DNA from: Asparagopsis taxiformis
Taxonomy: Eukaryota > Rhodophyta > Florideophyceae > Bonnemaisoniales > Bonnemaisoniaceae
Direction of reading: 5' to 3'
Assembly: GCA_030407315.1 (NCBI GenBank)
Contig: JALQPE010001616.1
Coordinates: 1 to 12,087 of the forward strand
DNA: 12,087 nt
Below are positions 1 through 8,565 of the stretch, piece after piece. Under the pieces are notes generated by a model. That model saw only the letters and a program-made list of their open reading frames with translations, had not been told where the DNA came from and made no database searches. A program made the position numbers and the translations under genes. Within the stretch, counting starts at the first letter, position 1, and the number at the start of each line of letters is the position of its first letter.

Positions 1-10
1 AGGAGGAGAG

Positions 11-595
11 ATGAAGAGTATTTATGAACCAAAAGTCAAAGAACTGTTTTCAGTAGGGGGGAGACCTCTACCTCTAAGAGTAACTCAAAGACGACAGACT
101 ATCATCAAGCAAATCGAAGAGGAAAAGTGCGATGCTAACCCATGGGCATATGTGGATCCAACTCAGAAGAGAAGGAGCAGAGATAAACTCATCATGAATT
201 ACCTGAAAACAGAGGATATAAGGGTCAGGTCAGAAGAAAGGTCAAGGACGGCATCCAGAACACCAGAGAGAAGTGAAAACCTATTGAAGAAATATATTGT
301 TAGGAAACAGTTCAAGACACTGCAGTCACAGAAGAGCAGGATCAAAAAGACATTTGATTTATACCCATCAATGAAAAATACAGAAGCAGTACTCTCAAGT
401 TGCACTCCTACATCACCGACCAATGAACATTTCGAGCAATATTGGCATCATCAGTACGAAACTGAGGATAGTGAGCTATTGAGGAGGTTAGACGGCAGAA
501 TTCGATGGAAAAACAAAGTCCTGACAACATTGAAGAAAGGACTCCAGGAAATCAGAGACGGTCAGCCATACCAAGGACTGGATCTTGATGACTGA
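11..595 (+). CDS. Unrecognised basic protein, 194 aa, possibly 5' partial
   Basis: An open frame of 194 codons ends at TGA (593-595), the only stop codon used in this window. The product is rich in Lys, Arg and Ser. A central stretch (about residues 74-115) carries R-S-E-E-R-S-R and other basic clusters that would suit nucleic acid, microtubule or basal-body binding, but this is only composition. The C-terminus ends in an acidic L-D-L-D-D. There is no signal peptide, membrane segment or known domain that I recognise. The frame stays open upstream to base 2, so the true start may lie outside the window. It contains no in-frame TAA or TAG, unlike its neighbours. The MORN gene follows 70 bases downstream on the same strand. 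Confidence 0.75.
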   Translation: MKSIYEPKVKELFSVGGRPLPLRVTQRRQTIIKQIEEEKCDANPWAYVDPTQKRRSRDKLIMNYLKTEDIRVRSEERSRTASRTPERSENLLKKYIVRKQFKTLQSQKSRIKKTFDLYPSMKNTEAVLSSCTPTSPTNEHFEQYWHHQYETEDSELLRRLDGRIRWKNKVLTTLKKGLQEIRDGQPYQGLDLDD

Positions 596-665
596 TATCT
601 ATATTTTCATTAACAATGTAGACTCATCGTTGCGAGAACTTAGATATTAATTATAGTACAAAGCC

Positions 666-1229
666 ATGGAAATTGAAATTGAGGAGCCTCAACTGGTCCT
701 GGCATCTTTCAATGCTTTTGGCCATGAGTATATAGGACCGATGAAAGATGGAGTGCCACATGGAAAAGGAATTTAATCGAACTCATATTTCAAATACTAA
801 GGAGAGTTTGTCGACGGTTTTAAGTAAGGAAGAGGAAAGATACTTTACGAAACAGGAGACATCTATGAAGGATAGTGGGTAAATGGCTTTAGGCACGGTA
901 AAGGAACGATGTACTATTCGGATGGAAAATGGTATGAAGGAGAATGGGACAATGGGTACATGATGGAACCTCAAAGATTGTTGGAGTACGGAGAATATAG
1001 AGAGAATAACCTACAAGATAACAAGAAGTCCAAACTAAGCAGCTTTGGCAAGCGATACGGCAAAAGAACAGAAGCTAAAGAAACAAAAGTCCTTAAAAGA
1101 GATACCACTAATCGTGAGATGAAGAAGAAAAACCCAAGACAATAAAACCGATGTGTGTCAATATTTGAAGACTTACCTCAAACTAAGAGAGAGTATGTGC
1201 TTGCGAAACGGAAATAAAAGAACTTATGA
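666..1229 (+). CDS. MORN-repeat protein, 187 aa
   Basis: The gene reads through if TAA/TAG are sense codons (at 774, 798, 825, 873, 1143 and 1215) and stops at TGA 1227-1229. The N-terminal two thirds hold about four MORN repeats, with the pattern Y-E-G-E-W-x-N-G-x-x-H-G-K-G: Y-I-G-P-M-K-D-G-V-P-H-G-K-G, then Y-x-G-E-F-V-D-G, then Y-E-G-x-W-V-N-G-F-R-H-G-K-G, then Y-E-G-E-W-D-N-G. Here x marks a TAA or TAG codon. MORN repeats usually mediate membrane, phospholipid or cytoskeletal association, and such proteins are common in ciliate cortex and basal bodies. The C-terminal third is strongly basic. The start is the first ATG of the frame after a 70-base gap. Its 3' end lies 26 bases from the convergent gene at 1256. 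The repeats give internal evidence for the genetic code. Confidence 0.9.
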
Positions 1230-1255
1230 ACTGAACATTTTGATTGATTTATAAA

Positions 1256-3462
1256 TCATTCTGCCTGCTTACTCTATAGGAAGAGAATGAGTTCCTCTGC
1301 GTTATCTAAATCCTTTAGTTCGATGTTTATCGTTTTGGTTGAATCGAATATCAGTCTTTTGGTGAGCTCCTCCACAATGACTTTGTTCTACTTCTGTTCA
1401 ACTAGTGAAAGATTCTTAATGACCATTATGCTTGAGCTTTCCAGAGTGTTATTGTTGAATTCAACCAAATTGTTGCAAATAGTGGCAACAAGTTCCTTCT
1501 CAGGTGACTTCAATTGGAACGTCTTTGAGATTCCTCCTTTCAGGAATTAAACTGGAGTTCCAAACACTCTATCCATTGACTTCCAATCAACATCAAGTAT
1601 TCTTTCAAAGTCCTCATTTTCAAGTTCCTTACTGTGTCTCTTTGACCCTTGATTAATCATCTCTCCCAGACTATGGACATAATCGCTATCATGGAGAGTC
1701 GACAGTTTTTCGTATGCCATTGCTTGAGAGATTTCATCTTTAAAGTTGATAATTAGATTCCTAGGTTGAACTTTCATGTAATTATTTGAAGAGTAGTGCT
1801 CAAAGCTCTTTAGAATTTGACTTACTTCTTCAAACAGTCTGATATCTGCTCGAGTGACTGCTCTCCTGAATTCCATCAATGCCCTTCCATAGTTGCCCAG
1901 GGCAGCTTTGGCCTATCGATCAGCTTTTGTGAACTTTGCCATCTCTACAAATATATCATCATCTTCATTGACTTTTCCTTGTCCCATCCTTCCAAATGTG
2001 ATTGATGTGAGCTGCGTGGTCTTGACATATTTCTTGTATTTATCTGTGTACTCTTCTTTCACCTTCTCGAATGTGCTGTAAAACTGATTGTAAGCATGTT
2101 CGAACTCTTGGAATACTTTCTCGACATCCTTGATAACGTGATTCTGAGCCTTCTCATGTATTCTGTTGAAGCTATTTCCTAATCCCTTCCTTGTTGTTAT
2201 CAGTTCCTCGAATCCTCTTGCTAGCTCCTCACCCATATTCATTAATGGGTTCTTGTTGTTCTCCTTTCCTGCTGCAAATGTGGAATTGGATGTCTTGTTT
2301 GAGTAGCACCTTTCATAGAATTCATGCACCAATTTGGAGTATTCATTGAAGTACTGTCTGATCATGTATGATGGCAGTATCTTGAGTTTCTTCTTACGGT
2401 CAATTGAATGAGTGATGCTCTCAATCAGACTCTGGTTTCCCTTGAATACGGCTTCGTACTTCTGAATGTGATTCTGGAAGAAACTGTATGTCACTGACAC
2501 TCTTTCCCTCTATGCCAGCTTAATCACTTATGATATGTTTTACTGTTCCTTTTCAGCCAATATAGGATCAGGTGACTCCTTAGCACCTTCCGAAGTCTCC
2601 TCTTCTCATCTTCAATGGATTCAGATTTAGATTCATCGATATTGGGGATAGGAGATGATTCAGCTTTGGTGAGCTTAGGGGCATTTTCCTGATTAATCTA
2701 CCCTTCAGGCTTCTCTCCAAGTTCGGATGCCGTAATGGAGGAACGACTCATTTCAAGGTTATCGAAATCGAATGATATCTGGTCAGATAGTTTCTTGGGG
2801 ATAGTTCCTGAGCCCTTACTGACATTACTTGTCTTAACAAAGTCTGATCCGCCATATTCCTTGATGTCATTATCTGATCCTTATCTTTTGTCTTCATCAT
2901 CGATGGAGCACTTGCTCTTGCTGAATATTGCTGATTTGCTTTGTTCAGAAATGGTCTTGACTTCACTTTCTGCTGAAACTGCACTTTGATTCTTCCTCAA
3001 TTGAGTGTCAGTCTCCTCTACACTCAATTTACCCTCATTTTGATGTTACTCTTGACCTCCTTCTTCTGCCTTTTCCTTGCTCTCTTCTTCTTAGTTCTAT
3101 TCTTTGTAGTTATCTTCATCTTTTTCCTCATTCTTGTCCTCTTATTCATTATTTGATGATCCCTATTTCTCTCCTTCTGCTATTTTCTCTCCTTCCTTGA
3201 CTTCTTAGCTCTACTCTGGCTCTTTGTCAGGACTGAGTAGTTTCTCACTGGTAATCTCTTCCTTTGCTTCCTCTGGTTCCTGTGTTTCCTCTTTGATTTA
3301 ACTTTGAACAATGGTCTCCATTGCTCTCTCCTTCTCATCACCCTCAGCTTCATTTGAGCAGGTTTCCTCCTGTTTCATAGTCTCCTTGGCCTCACTCTCT
3401 ATGTCATTCCCTCCTTCCACCTTCTCCTGATGAATATTTGATTGATCTTCCTCAGTACTCAT
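1256..3462 (-). CDS. Acidic N-terminal region plus BAR-like coiled-coil protein, about 735 aa, one frame break
   Basis: Starts at ATG 3460-3462 and ends at TGA 1256-1258. Residues 1 to about 290 are low-complexity and very rich in Glu, Lys, Ser and Asn, with 10 TAA/TAG codons among many GAA/GAG. Residues about 330-600 are long amphipathic helices with regular hydrophobic spacing, including L-A-R-G-F-E-E-L and F-Q-E-F-E-H-A-Y-N-Q-F. Their layout resembles an arfaptin/ACAP-type BAR domain, which would bind and bend membranes; this assignment is by pattern only. The frame changes near 2603-2612, where D-E in one frame continues as E-E-E-T-S-E-G in the next. One missing base restores a continuous acidic sequence. 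TAG at 1913 and TAA at 1547 are read through. A coiled-coil protein without BAR function is the main alternative. Confidence 0.75.
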
Positions 3463-3543
3463 TGAATTTAAATAATATGAAAGTTATTTGATATCTGAAG
3501 AGACTATACTTCCTACATCTACTACATTAATAACAGTCAGTAG

Positions 3544-4140
3544 TCACTCCTCAGGAAAATACTTGGATGGGGTGTGCAGGATACCATCCGAACACACATG
3601 TATACTGTTCCTGTTCATTTTGACTGTCCTGCCATAGTGTCCTTCTTCCTTATCGTTCTTCTCCCTCTCACTTGTCTTGACATCCTTTTCATCATCTTGA
3701 TGGTGTCCTTGCTCCTTCCCGAACTCTTCGATGTATTTGTACTGTTCGACTTCACTCAATGTCGAACTGACTGATGCCTCCATGTTAACCAGGAACTTCT
3801 CCTATTCGAAGTACATGTTGGCTCTAAAGATACCTAGCTCTGTGTGGAAACTCAGGTTGATGAGTTACCCAATGCGACTATCAAAGGTCTTAACGACTAC
3901 TCGACAAGGATCAGTCCATAAATTGAGGATTCGAGGATGGACGATCAAGGTGAACCTGTCAACATTCTCAGGTAGCCGGATATGGGTGTTCACTTAGGAG
4001 TAACTGTTGGTTTAGACATCGGCGAAGTGGATGGTATGCAATCTGATCTAGAGGGTAGCTATCTTCACAATGAAGTCACAGTGGTTGAACAGACAAGTGT
4101 CAGGTACCACCACACTATGCAAATTTAACAGCTTAGACAT
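3544..4140 (-). CDS. Unrecognised 198-aa protein with charged C-terminal tail
   Basis: The ATG at 4138-4140 directly follows an in-frame TGA (4141-4143), so the start is well bounded; it ends at TGA 3544-3546. Five TAA/TAG codons are read as sense. Residues 1 to about 120 look like a beta-rich globular domain with alternating hydrophobic residues (for example F-T-L-I-V-H-P-R-I-L and R-V-V-V-K-T-F-D-S-R). A highly charged segment follows, rich in Glu, Lys, Asp and His (about residues 125-170). It ends in a short tail. No signal peptide or membrane segment is visible. A C2-like fold crossed my mind for the first domain, but no calcium-binding Asp pattern supports it. It lies 81 bases downstream of the start of the 1256-3462 gene on the same strand. 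Confidence 0.8.
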
Positions 4141-4339
4141 TCAAGGTTGCTCAATGGGACTTCCCGATTATTCTCGATTCGGATAGTTAACAATAATTAC
4201 AGATTCTGAAATTCCTAAGGAAACACAGTGCTAAAGGAAAATAAAATTGGTTAATGGGTTAAAGGAGGTAAATAAGTGCTCATCGATCCTTAAGGAGAGG
4301 ATAAAGAAGCCTATCCGATCACCAAAGTTTCATAGCAGT
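4141..4339. other. Intergenic region, no gene seen
   Basis: This 199-base gap, the longest clear intergenic stretch, lies between the start of the 3544-4140 gene and the end of the 4340-5869 gene, both on the minus strand. It is richer in A and T than the flanking genes and should hold the promoter of the first and the 3' untranslated region of the second. I found no tRNA-like fold, recognisable promoter motif or open frame with family resemblance. Confidence 0.5.
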
Positions 4340-5869
4340 TCACATGTGATTGTCTGGAACTCTCTCTCTCTTGAGGAGTATTTGTTTGGCCAAAATGTAC
4401 CCTATTAACTGCTCAGCAGTCTCGTACTCCTTGTTCTAGATCATTTGCTTTATGGCTTTTGTGATATTCTCCTCGCATTCATCTAGTTCGTTGACTGCGT
4501 TGATAACTGGCCAGTCAATTGTTGAGTGTGAGTTGTCAGATTTGGACCCTCCGAAGTTCAGTGGCCTGGGTGCTTCCTGCTCTGGGTTCTCTATCTTGAC
4601 CATTCCCATCATCCCTTGATCATGCATTTAATGTTGAGCCTCCTATGAATTGGACCCAGGAACACTGACTTCCTTCTCTTGGGGGTTGTCCTAAGTCGGG
4701 AGTTGCTATTGAGCCTTGGCTAGTTCTATGTGGAACAGCTTCATGCATGGGACCGCACATAGCCAGACAGGCTATTGCTCCCAATCTGAGCATCGTTTGC
4801 ACATGAGGCGCTGGCCTTGTCTTTTGCAATGGGCACATTTGCCCTTCTTGTCAGCTTTGACGAAGAAGTGTTCATCGTGCTTCATGTCCATCTTCTCGGA
4901 ACCCTTCTAAGTTCTCTGTGGCGGATTCTATTTGAACATCTGATTTATGTATAGGCTGGACTACCTCAGCTTCAAATTATATTTCAGGGCGATGCTCCAG
5001 ATGATGTAGTCCCAACGAGGAATACGCAGCATCCCTTGATGAACCTTACTTAACTCTTGGAGAAATACCTCCTCTTCCTACCTTAATTTCTGATAATAAT
5101 TTATTATTGCCCTCCTTTCCTCCTGGCTTGGCTCTTTATTCACTTTGACCATCTTCAGAGCGTATTCATCATCCTTTCCTTTGGTGAATAGCATGAGCTC
5201 CGAATTAGTTGATTTTTAATCAAACACTCGGCATCTGAGAACATCCCTGCCTTAATCGAGAGTTTAATCGAATATGAATAAATGGGCTTTCCTGTTTTTG
5301 AAGTAGTCTTCGATGATCTTGCTGAAGGTCGGTGGTTTGCGAGTCCTGGTTGGTTGGAATTCAATTTTCAGGACTTCATTCAAAGAATTTCTGAGGAGAC
5401 ATATAGTGCACCTTTTGTGTTCAGAAATAGTCAGAAAGTACGGGTCACCGTTCTTGATATCTTTCGCAGTGGACAGAAGCAAGGAACTCCTTCCAGATGC
5501 AGCTACGCATATCTTATCCAGTTTCGAGTCCGAAATCTATATTTTGGGGTCTATTTCTTCCTAGGTACCCGTGTATCGCCCAAACAAGTACTTATAATGA
5601 GTGATATCTATATCGGATAATCGGGTATTTGCATCCTGGTACCTTCTGAAATCGAACAGTTTGCTCAGGGACTCTTAGCTTTTGTGAACTTTGTGTACTT
5701 TTTTGTTTGATTTCAGGCATTCAGGCATATTTTAGACATAGACTTGTGTTTGTCGGTGTCTCTTGACTATAGTTCTGCTGTCAGAATTGATTGATTAATT
5801 GTCCTAGCAGTTTATATGGTTTCCTTCTTCTATCTCTTCCTCTGGGACTAGTTCTGACTCGTTCTCCAT
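4340..5869 (-). CDS. 509-aa protein with piggyBac-type C-terminal cysteine-rich domain
   Basis: One uninterrupted frame from ATG 5867-5869 to TGA 4340-4342, with 19 TAA/TAG codons read as sense. Residues 345-380 form C-x2-C-x8-C-x2-C-x10-C-x3-C-x4-H, ending W-L-C-A-V-P-C-M-K-L-F-H. This matches the zinc-binding cysteine-rich domain at the C-terminus of piggyBac transposases and their domesticated relatives (general form C-x2-C...C-x2-C...L-C-x3-C-x4-H). In front lies a W- and Y-containing helical stretch (R-W-D-Y-I-I-W-S-I-A-L) placed like the region before that domain in transposases. I cannot identify the three catalytic Asp of the DDD core, and no inverted repeats or TTAA ends were seen. 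It may be a domesticated, non-catalytic derivative or a different zinc protein. About 130 residues, rich in Gln/Glu/Asn, follow the zinc domain. Confidence 0.8.
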
Positions 5870-5899
5870 CGATGGCTAATTAAATTGATAATAAACATA
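5870..5899. promoter_or_regulatory. Probable divergent promoter gap
   Basis: Thirty AT-rich bases separate the minus-strand ATG at 5869 from a possible plus-strand ATG pair at 5900-5905. If both genes are real they are transcribed divergently from an extremely small shared region. No defined motif is visible; the call rests only on position and base composition, and depends on the doubtful plus-strand gene. Confidence 0.25.
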
Positions 5900-6335
5900 A
5901 TGATGGACATTGAGGGTCACTTCCAAATCTGGAACTGACTTCCAGAGCTAGACCAGGTCGAGAGGAAGTCCTTCACTTTATTTAGGGGAGGTTCCTTCCT
6001 GGCTGGGATTTCAGTTTTAATTCGATAATCATATCATCATCTAAATCCTGGCTCACTAGCCTAAAAGAGACCGAGCCCATATCGTACAGTTGGAAGGTTG
6101 AGAGGGGAAGCATTCATGCAGCTCCATTCAAATGTGCCGAGAAGGTCAGTCACCCCACCCATCATGGCATCGGGCATCCCTACATTTCGAACACCTGCCC
6201 ATATAGATCATGCTCATCACCACTTTGCTCCATATGGATGCGATGAGCCTGCCTACAAACCTTGGAGTTTAGTCAATTCTAGTTAGGGCCAGAGTCCCAC
6301 TTTACTCAAACTGGAGCGTTTTGGATTCAAGTTGA
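5900..6335 (+). CDS. Doubtful small plus-strand gene with frame breaks
   Basis: The interval between two well supported minus-strand genes has many in-frame TGAs on the minus strand, so any coding there is on the plus strand. A plausible model starts M-M-D-I-E-G-H-F-Q-I-W-N at 5900, needs one extra base removed near 5936, and continues as D-F-Q-S with S-L-Y-L-G-E-V-P-S-W-L-G-F. It crosses a possible 21-nt intron at 6084-6104 (GTACAG...GAG, containing TGA) and ends at TGA 6333-6335, before the convergent hydrolase gene. TAA/TAG codons in this frame would read as Glu. A rival model stays in a second frame to TGA 6449 and overlaps the hydrolase gene by 66 bases; a third frame is open from 5914 to 6243. 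No family resemblance separates them. Confidence 0.3.
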
Positions 6336-6385
6336 GTGCAAACACGCCCAAATACTTATTCAACTAATAACTATAATTGAATATT

Positions 6386-7394
6386 TCACACCGAATCAAA
6401 GAACTTCCCAACAACACTGAAGTACTCATAGGAGTTGATTCTCCAAGCTGAGTGATGGATGCCCTGCGGTATAGGGTGATCAACGATGAACTTTGAATTC
6501 TTGGCCTTTCTCATTAGCTCTTGCATCTGATGTGGCTTAATGAGGGTATCCTTCAGGCTTCGAACGAAACATTATTGGAGCTGTGATGCCATGTATTTTA
6601 TCTGTAGATCTCCAAGTGTCCTTAAGGAAGAAGGGGAAGAATCTGAACCAAGAAACAAAGCCAGTAGCAATATCTTCCATCGAAGTGAAGGTATTCTCGA
6701 GCACGACTCCTGACAGTTCCTTCTTGAATTCATCTCTACTGCAGCTATGAACAGCAACTCCGCCTCCGAGACTCCTTCCAGAACAAATAGAGAAGAATCT
6801 GGTCTTTTTTCCTTCTTGTACGCTACGGCAAATCTCAATATGGCTTCACCATCTTTTGTGAGTCCTTATTCAGTTGGTTGATTTCCTTAGCTGTCTGAGT
6901 ATCCTCGATAGGCAATGTAGATGACTTCGGTTTGTGCTTTCTCGACGAGCATTTTGATGAATGGCAGCTTTGTACCCAAATCTGTGTTATTTGATTATTA
7001 CTTCTCCCTGCTCCTTGAAAGAAGACCACTATTCTCTTGGTTTTGGTCGGCTCCTTAGCTGTGATATGCCACCCTTTCAGTTTAACTTTATCTTCTGTGA
7101 TTACACTGATGTCTGAATAGTCGAGCCCTTGTTCCGATGGATTTCTAAGTGGCTGTTTATTCATCGATGGAGATCTAGGCAGTCCTTTCTTCACTGAGTT
7201 TTACTATGGATACCTGGCTGATAAATAAGTTTTCTTTGGTTAATGTACAAGCAGACAGTAGCTATAGCAACGAGGCAAGCCAAGATTAAGAGCCCGTCAC
7301 CTCCAAATGCCAAGAACGAAACGACACTGAGGATGGCTAAGGCTCTCCCCAAATACAAGTATTTAATCTTCATGTATATATCGGAATATTACAT
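6386..7394 (-). CDS. Membrane-anchored alpha/beta hydrolase, BEM46/ABHD13-like, about 322 aa
   Basis: A predicted serine hydrolase of the BEM46/ABHD13 family; substrate unknown. Two hydrophobic segments near residues 18-55 would anchor it. Then come K-L-I-Y-Q-P and the R-N-P-S-E-Q-G-L region, an oxyanion-strand motif F-F-Q-G-A-G-R-N-L-G, and Y-R-G-Y-S-D-S-x-G (x = TAA). The nucleophile is in G-R-S-L-G-G, followed by V-L-E-N-T-F-T-S. Catalytic Asp lies in S-L-K-D-T-L, and His in G-I-H-H-S-A-W. Two 20-nt introns (7194-7213 and 6982-7001) restore family spacing. Two single-base breaks remain: a base seems missing near 6781-6786 just before the nucleophile elbow, and an extra one is present near 6566. 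All catalytic residues are present once these are allowed for. Start: ATG at 7392-7394 has TAA as codon 2; ATG 7371-7373 is the alternative. It could also be a recent pseudogene. Confidence 0.88.
6982..7001 (-). other. 20-nt intron in the hydrolase gene
   Basis: On the minus strand the sequence begins GTAATAATC and ends ACACAG, 20 nt long. Removing it joins F-F-Q-G-A-G-R to N-L-G-T-K-L-P-F, which gives the spacing expected for the oxyanion strand of BEM46-type hydrolases and moves the reading into the correct next frame. Confidence 0.8.
7194..7213 (-). other. 20-nt intron in the hydrolase gene
   Basis: On the minus strand the sequence begins GTATCCATAG and ends AACTCAG, 20 nt long. Its removal joins K-L-I-Y-Q-P to V-K-K-G-L-P-R-S-P and avoids a TGA that lies just past the intron in the upstream frame (7191-7193). 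The resulting spacing from Y-x-P to R-N-P-S-E agrees with what I know of alveolate BEM46 proteins. Confidence 0.75.
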
Positions 7395-7474
7395 ACCTCA
7401 TACTTTAATATTAGATGCCTTACTAATTCTGAAGAAGATATGATCTGGATAGTCTAACTTTAACGAAAATCAAG

Positions 7475-7876
7475 TCAATTTTCCTTGAATGTGAGTTTTT
7501 TGAATTCTTTGATCAACTTCATCTCCTTTCCTGGATCTGCTCGGACTTTGCACTTACTTTTTACAACTCTTTCCCCTTTCTTGAGATATTTCTTTCTCTT
7601 GCTCCACATTCCTTCTCCGAAGTACCGCTGTGGCCTGCACTTCGGGATGAAATAGAAATAGCCTTTTGGGTCTGTTTCTCTCAGAAATACCTTGTATGTT
7701 CGATCTTTTTCGTGCCCAATGAGGTCGAATTAAAAAATTATGTCGTATTCTTTAAACTAAGATTCGATGAGGTTAGAGTCACTTTCTGTAATTTTGAATG
7801 AATCCTTCCTGGCCTTTGCAGAAAGATGGCATCTTTGAGCTTTGCTTGGCTTCATGGAGCCGAGTAGTTCTTACAT
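7475..7876 (-). CDS. Unrecognised basic protein, 133 aa
   Basis: Opens at ATG 7874-7876, whose second codon is TAA, and stops at TGA 7475-7477; an in-frame TGA lies upstream. An internal ATG (7853-7855) is an alternative start that needs no TAA. Three TAA/TAG codons are read as sense. The middle of the protein has beta-like segments (D-I-I-F-x-F-D-L-I-G, R-T-Y-K-V-F-L-R-E-T and G-Y-F-Y-F-I-P). The last 50 residues are strongly basic (W-S-K-R-K-K-Y-L-K-K-G and K-E-F-K-K-L), which suggests binding to nucleic acid or the ribosome, but no named domain is visible. Gaps are about 80 bases to the hydrolase start downstream and 109 bases to the OB-fold gene upstream. Confidence 0.75.
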
Positions 7877-7985
7877 TTCACCCAATTAATTGATTATTGT
7901 CTCCCATTTCAGTCATATCTAAATATCCGGACTCATAACCATTGTTTAAGTACAATCATTAACTCTCATATCACTCTTTCCTCTT

Positions 7986-8432
7986 TCACATGTGCCCTTG
8001 CTCTGCCTTTTCGAACTCTTTTTCCCTGTCCTTGGCTATGAGTTCCCGTGTGATGTTCCTTTTGGTGTCGAATTTCATGAACCACTTGCCTATCCTCCTG
8101 ACTAGACTCTGCCCTTGGTACAGGATGAGCATGTTCTTGTAGTAGGAGGTGTATGCTCCACTGATGTAGCAGATGTCTCCTTCTTCTAGGAGGGTCCCTA
8201 TCTATCCGAAGAAATTCATGCTAATGGATGCAGTTTCATCAGCTACTTAGCACTGAGTGATGGTGTTCGTCTTGGTTCTGAAGGATGGTTGCTTCGACAT
8301 AATTATGAATTTGAGTTCGATGTTCTTCTCAGGACCAGTGATGTTGCCGATCTGATGGGATGTAGACCGACGGTAGATCAGAGAGTTCAACTGGGAGAAG
8401 TCCAGACCACGGGTAGGCTCAGATGCACGCAT
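7986..8432 (-). CDS. SOSS-B/hSSB-type OB-fold ssDNA-binding protein, 148 aa
   Basis: Residues about 35-115 form a single OB fold resembling the SOSS complex subunit B (hSSB1/NABP) family, which binds single-stranded DNA in the nucleus and acts in repair and DNA-damage signalling. Landmarks in order are L-K-F-I-I-M, R-T-K-T, C-x-V-A-D-E-T-A-S-I, F-F-G-x-I-G, L-L-E-E-G-D-I, L-I-L-Y-Q-G and R-R-I-G-K-W-F, where the two x are TAA (8247) and TAG (8202). Human members have C-K-V-A-D-K-T-G-S-I and D-D-V-G at these places. After the fold comes a short charged tail; the long Pro/Gly-rich tail of animal proteins is absent. Start at ATG 8430-8432 gives an N-terminal extension of about 30 residues. The stop is TGA 7986-7988. 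No intron or frame break is needed. Confidence 0.85.
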
Positions 8433-8506
8433 ACGATAAGTAGATAGATAGCCAAGTAAATGTTAATATAGGTAATAGACAGGAAACTCTCCAATTATCT
8501 GTATTT

Positions 8507-8535
8507 GTATTGATTGATACTCATTGGTATTGATT
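8507..8535. repeat. Short direct repeat in an intergenic gap
   Basis: The 9-mer GTATTGATT occurs at 8507-8515 and again at 8527-8535, 20 bases apart, within the 133-base gap between the cysteine-rich gene and the OB-fold gene. It may be chance in AT-rich sequence; no function is implied. Confidence 0.35.
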
Positions 8536-8565
8536 AAATGGTGAATAATAAGATGGGAAGGAACA

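Noticed and set aside
774..1217. Reading TAA/TAG as Gln (the common ciliate code)
   Set aside because: Frames are equally open, but several motif positions (MORN repeats, S-x-G of the hydrolase, CxxC modules, the acidic region) favour Glu. Not excluded without alignments.
2510..2560. Introns (17, 34, 44 or 50 nt) to explain the frame change in the 1256-3462 gene
   Set aside because: The second frame already reads as a continuous acidic protein from about 2605, so one missing base there is simpler than removing coding-like sequence.
4340..5869. Complete piggyBac transposon
   Set aside because: No catalytic Asp triad recognised, and no terminal inverted repeats or flanking TTAA duplications seen.
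6098..6451. Plus-strand gene running to TGA 6449
   Set aside because: It overlaps the well supported 3' end of the hydrolase gene by 66 bases; a frame ending at 6335 fits the spacing better.
6793..6826. A 23-nt GTA/GTAG...AG intron in the hydrolase before the nucleophile motif
   Set aside because: It fixes the frame but deletes the loop between helix and strand that the family has; a single missing base near 6781-6786 keeps normal length. Still a possible alternative.
7243..7443. Plus-strand open frame opposite the start of the hydrolase gene
   Set aside because: The minus strand holds two membrane segments and continues into clear hydrolase motifs.
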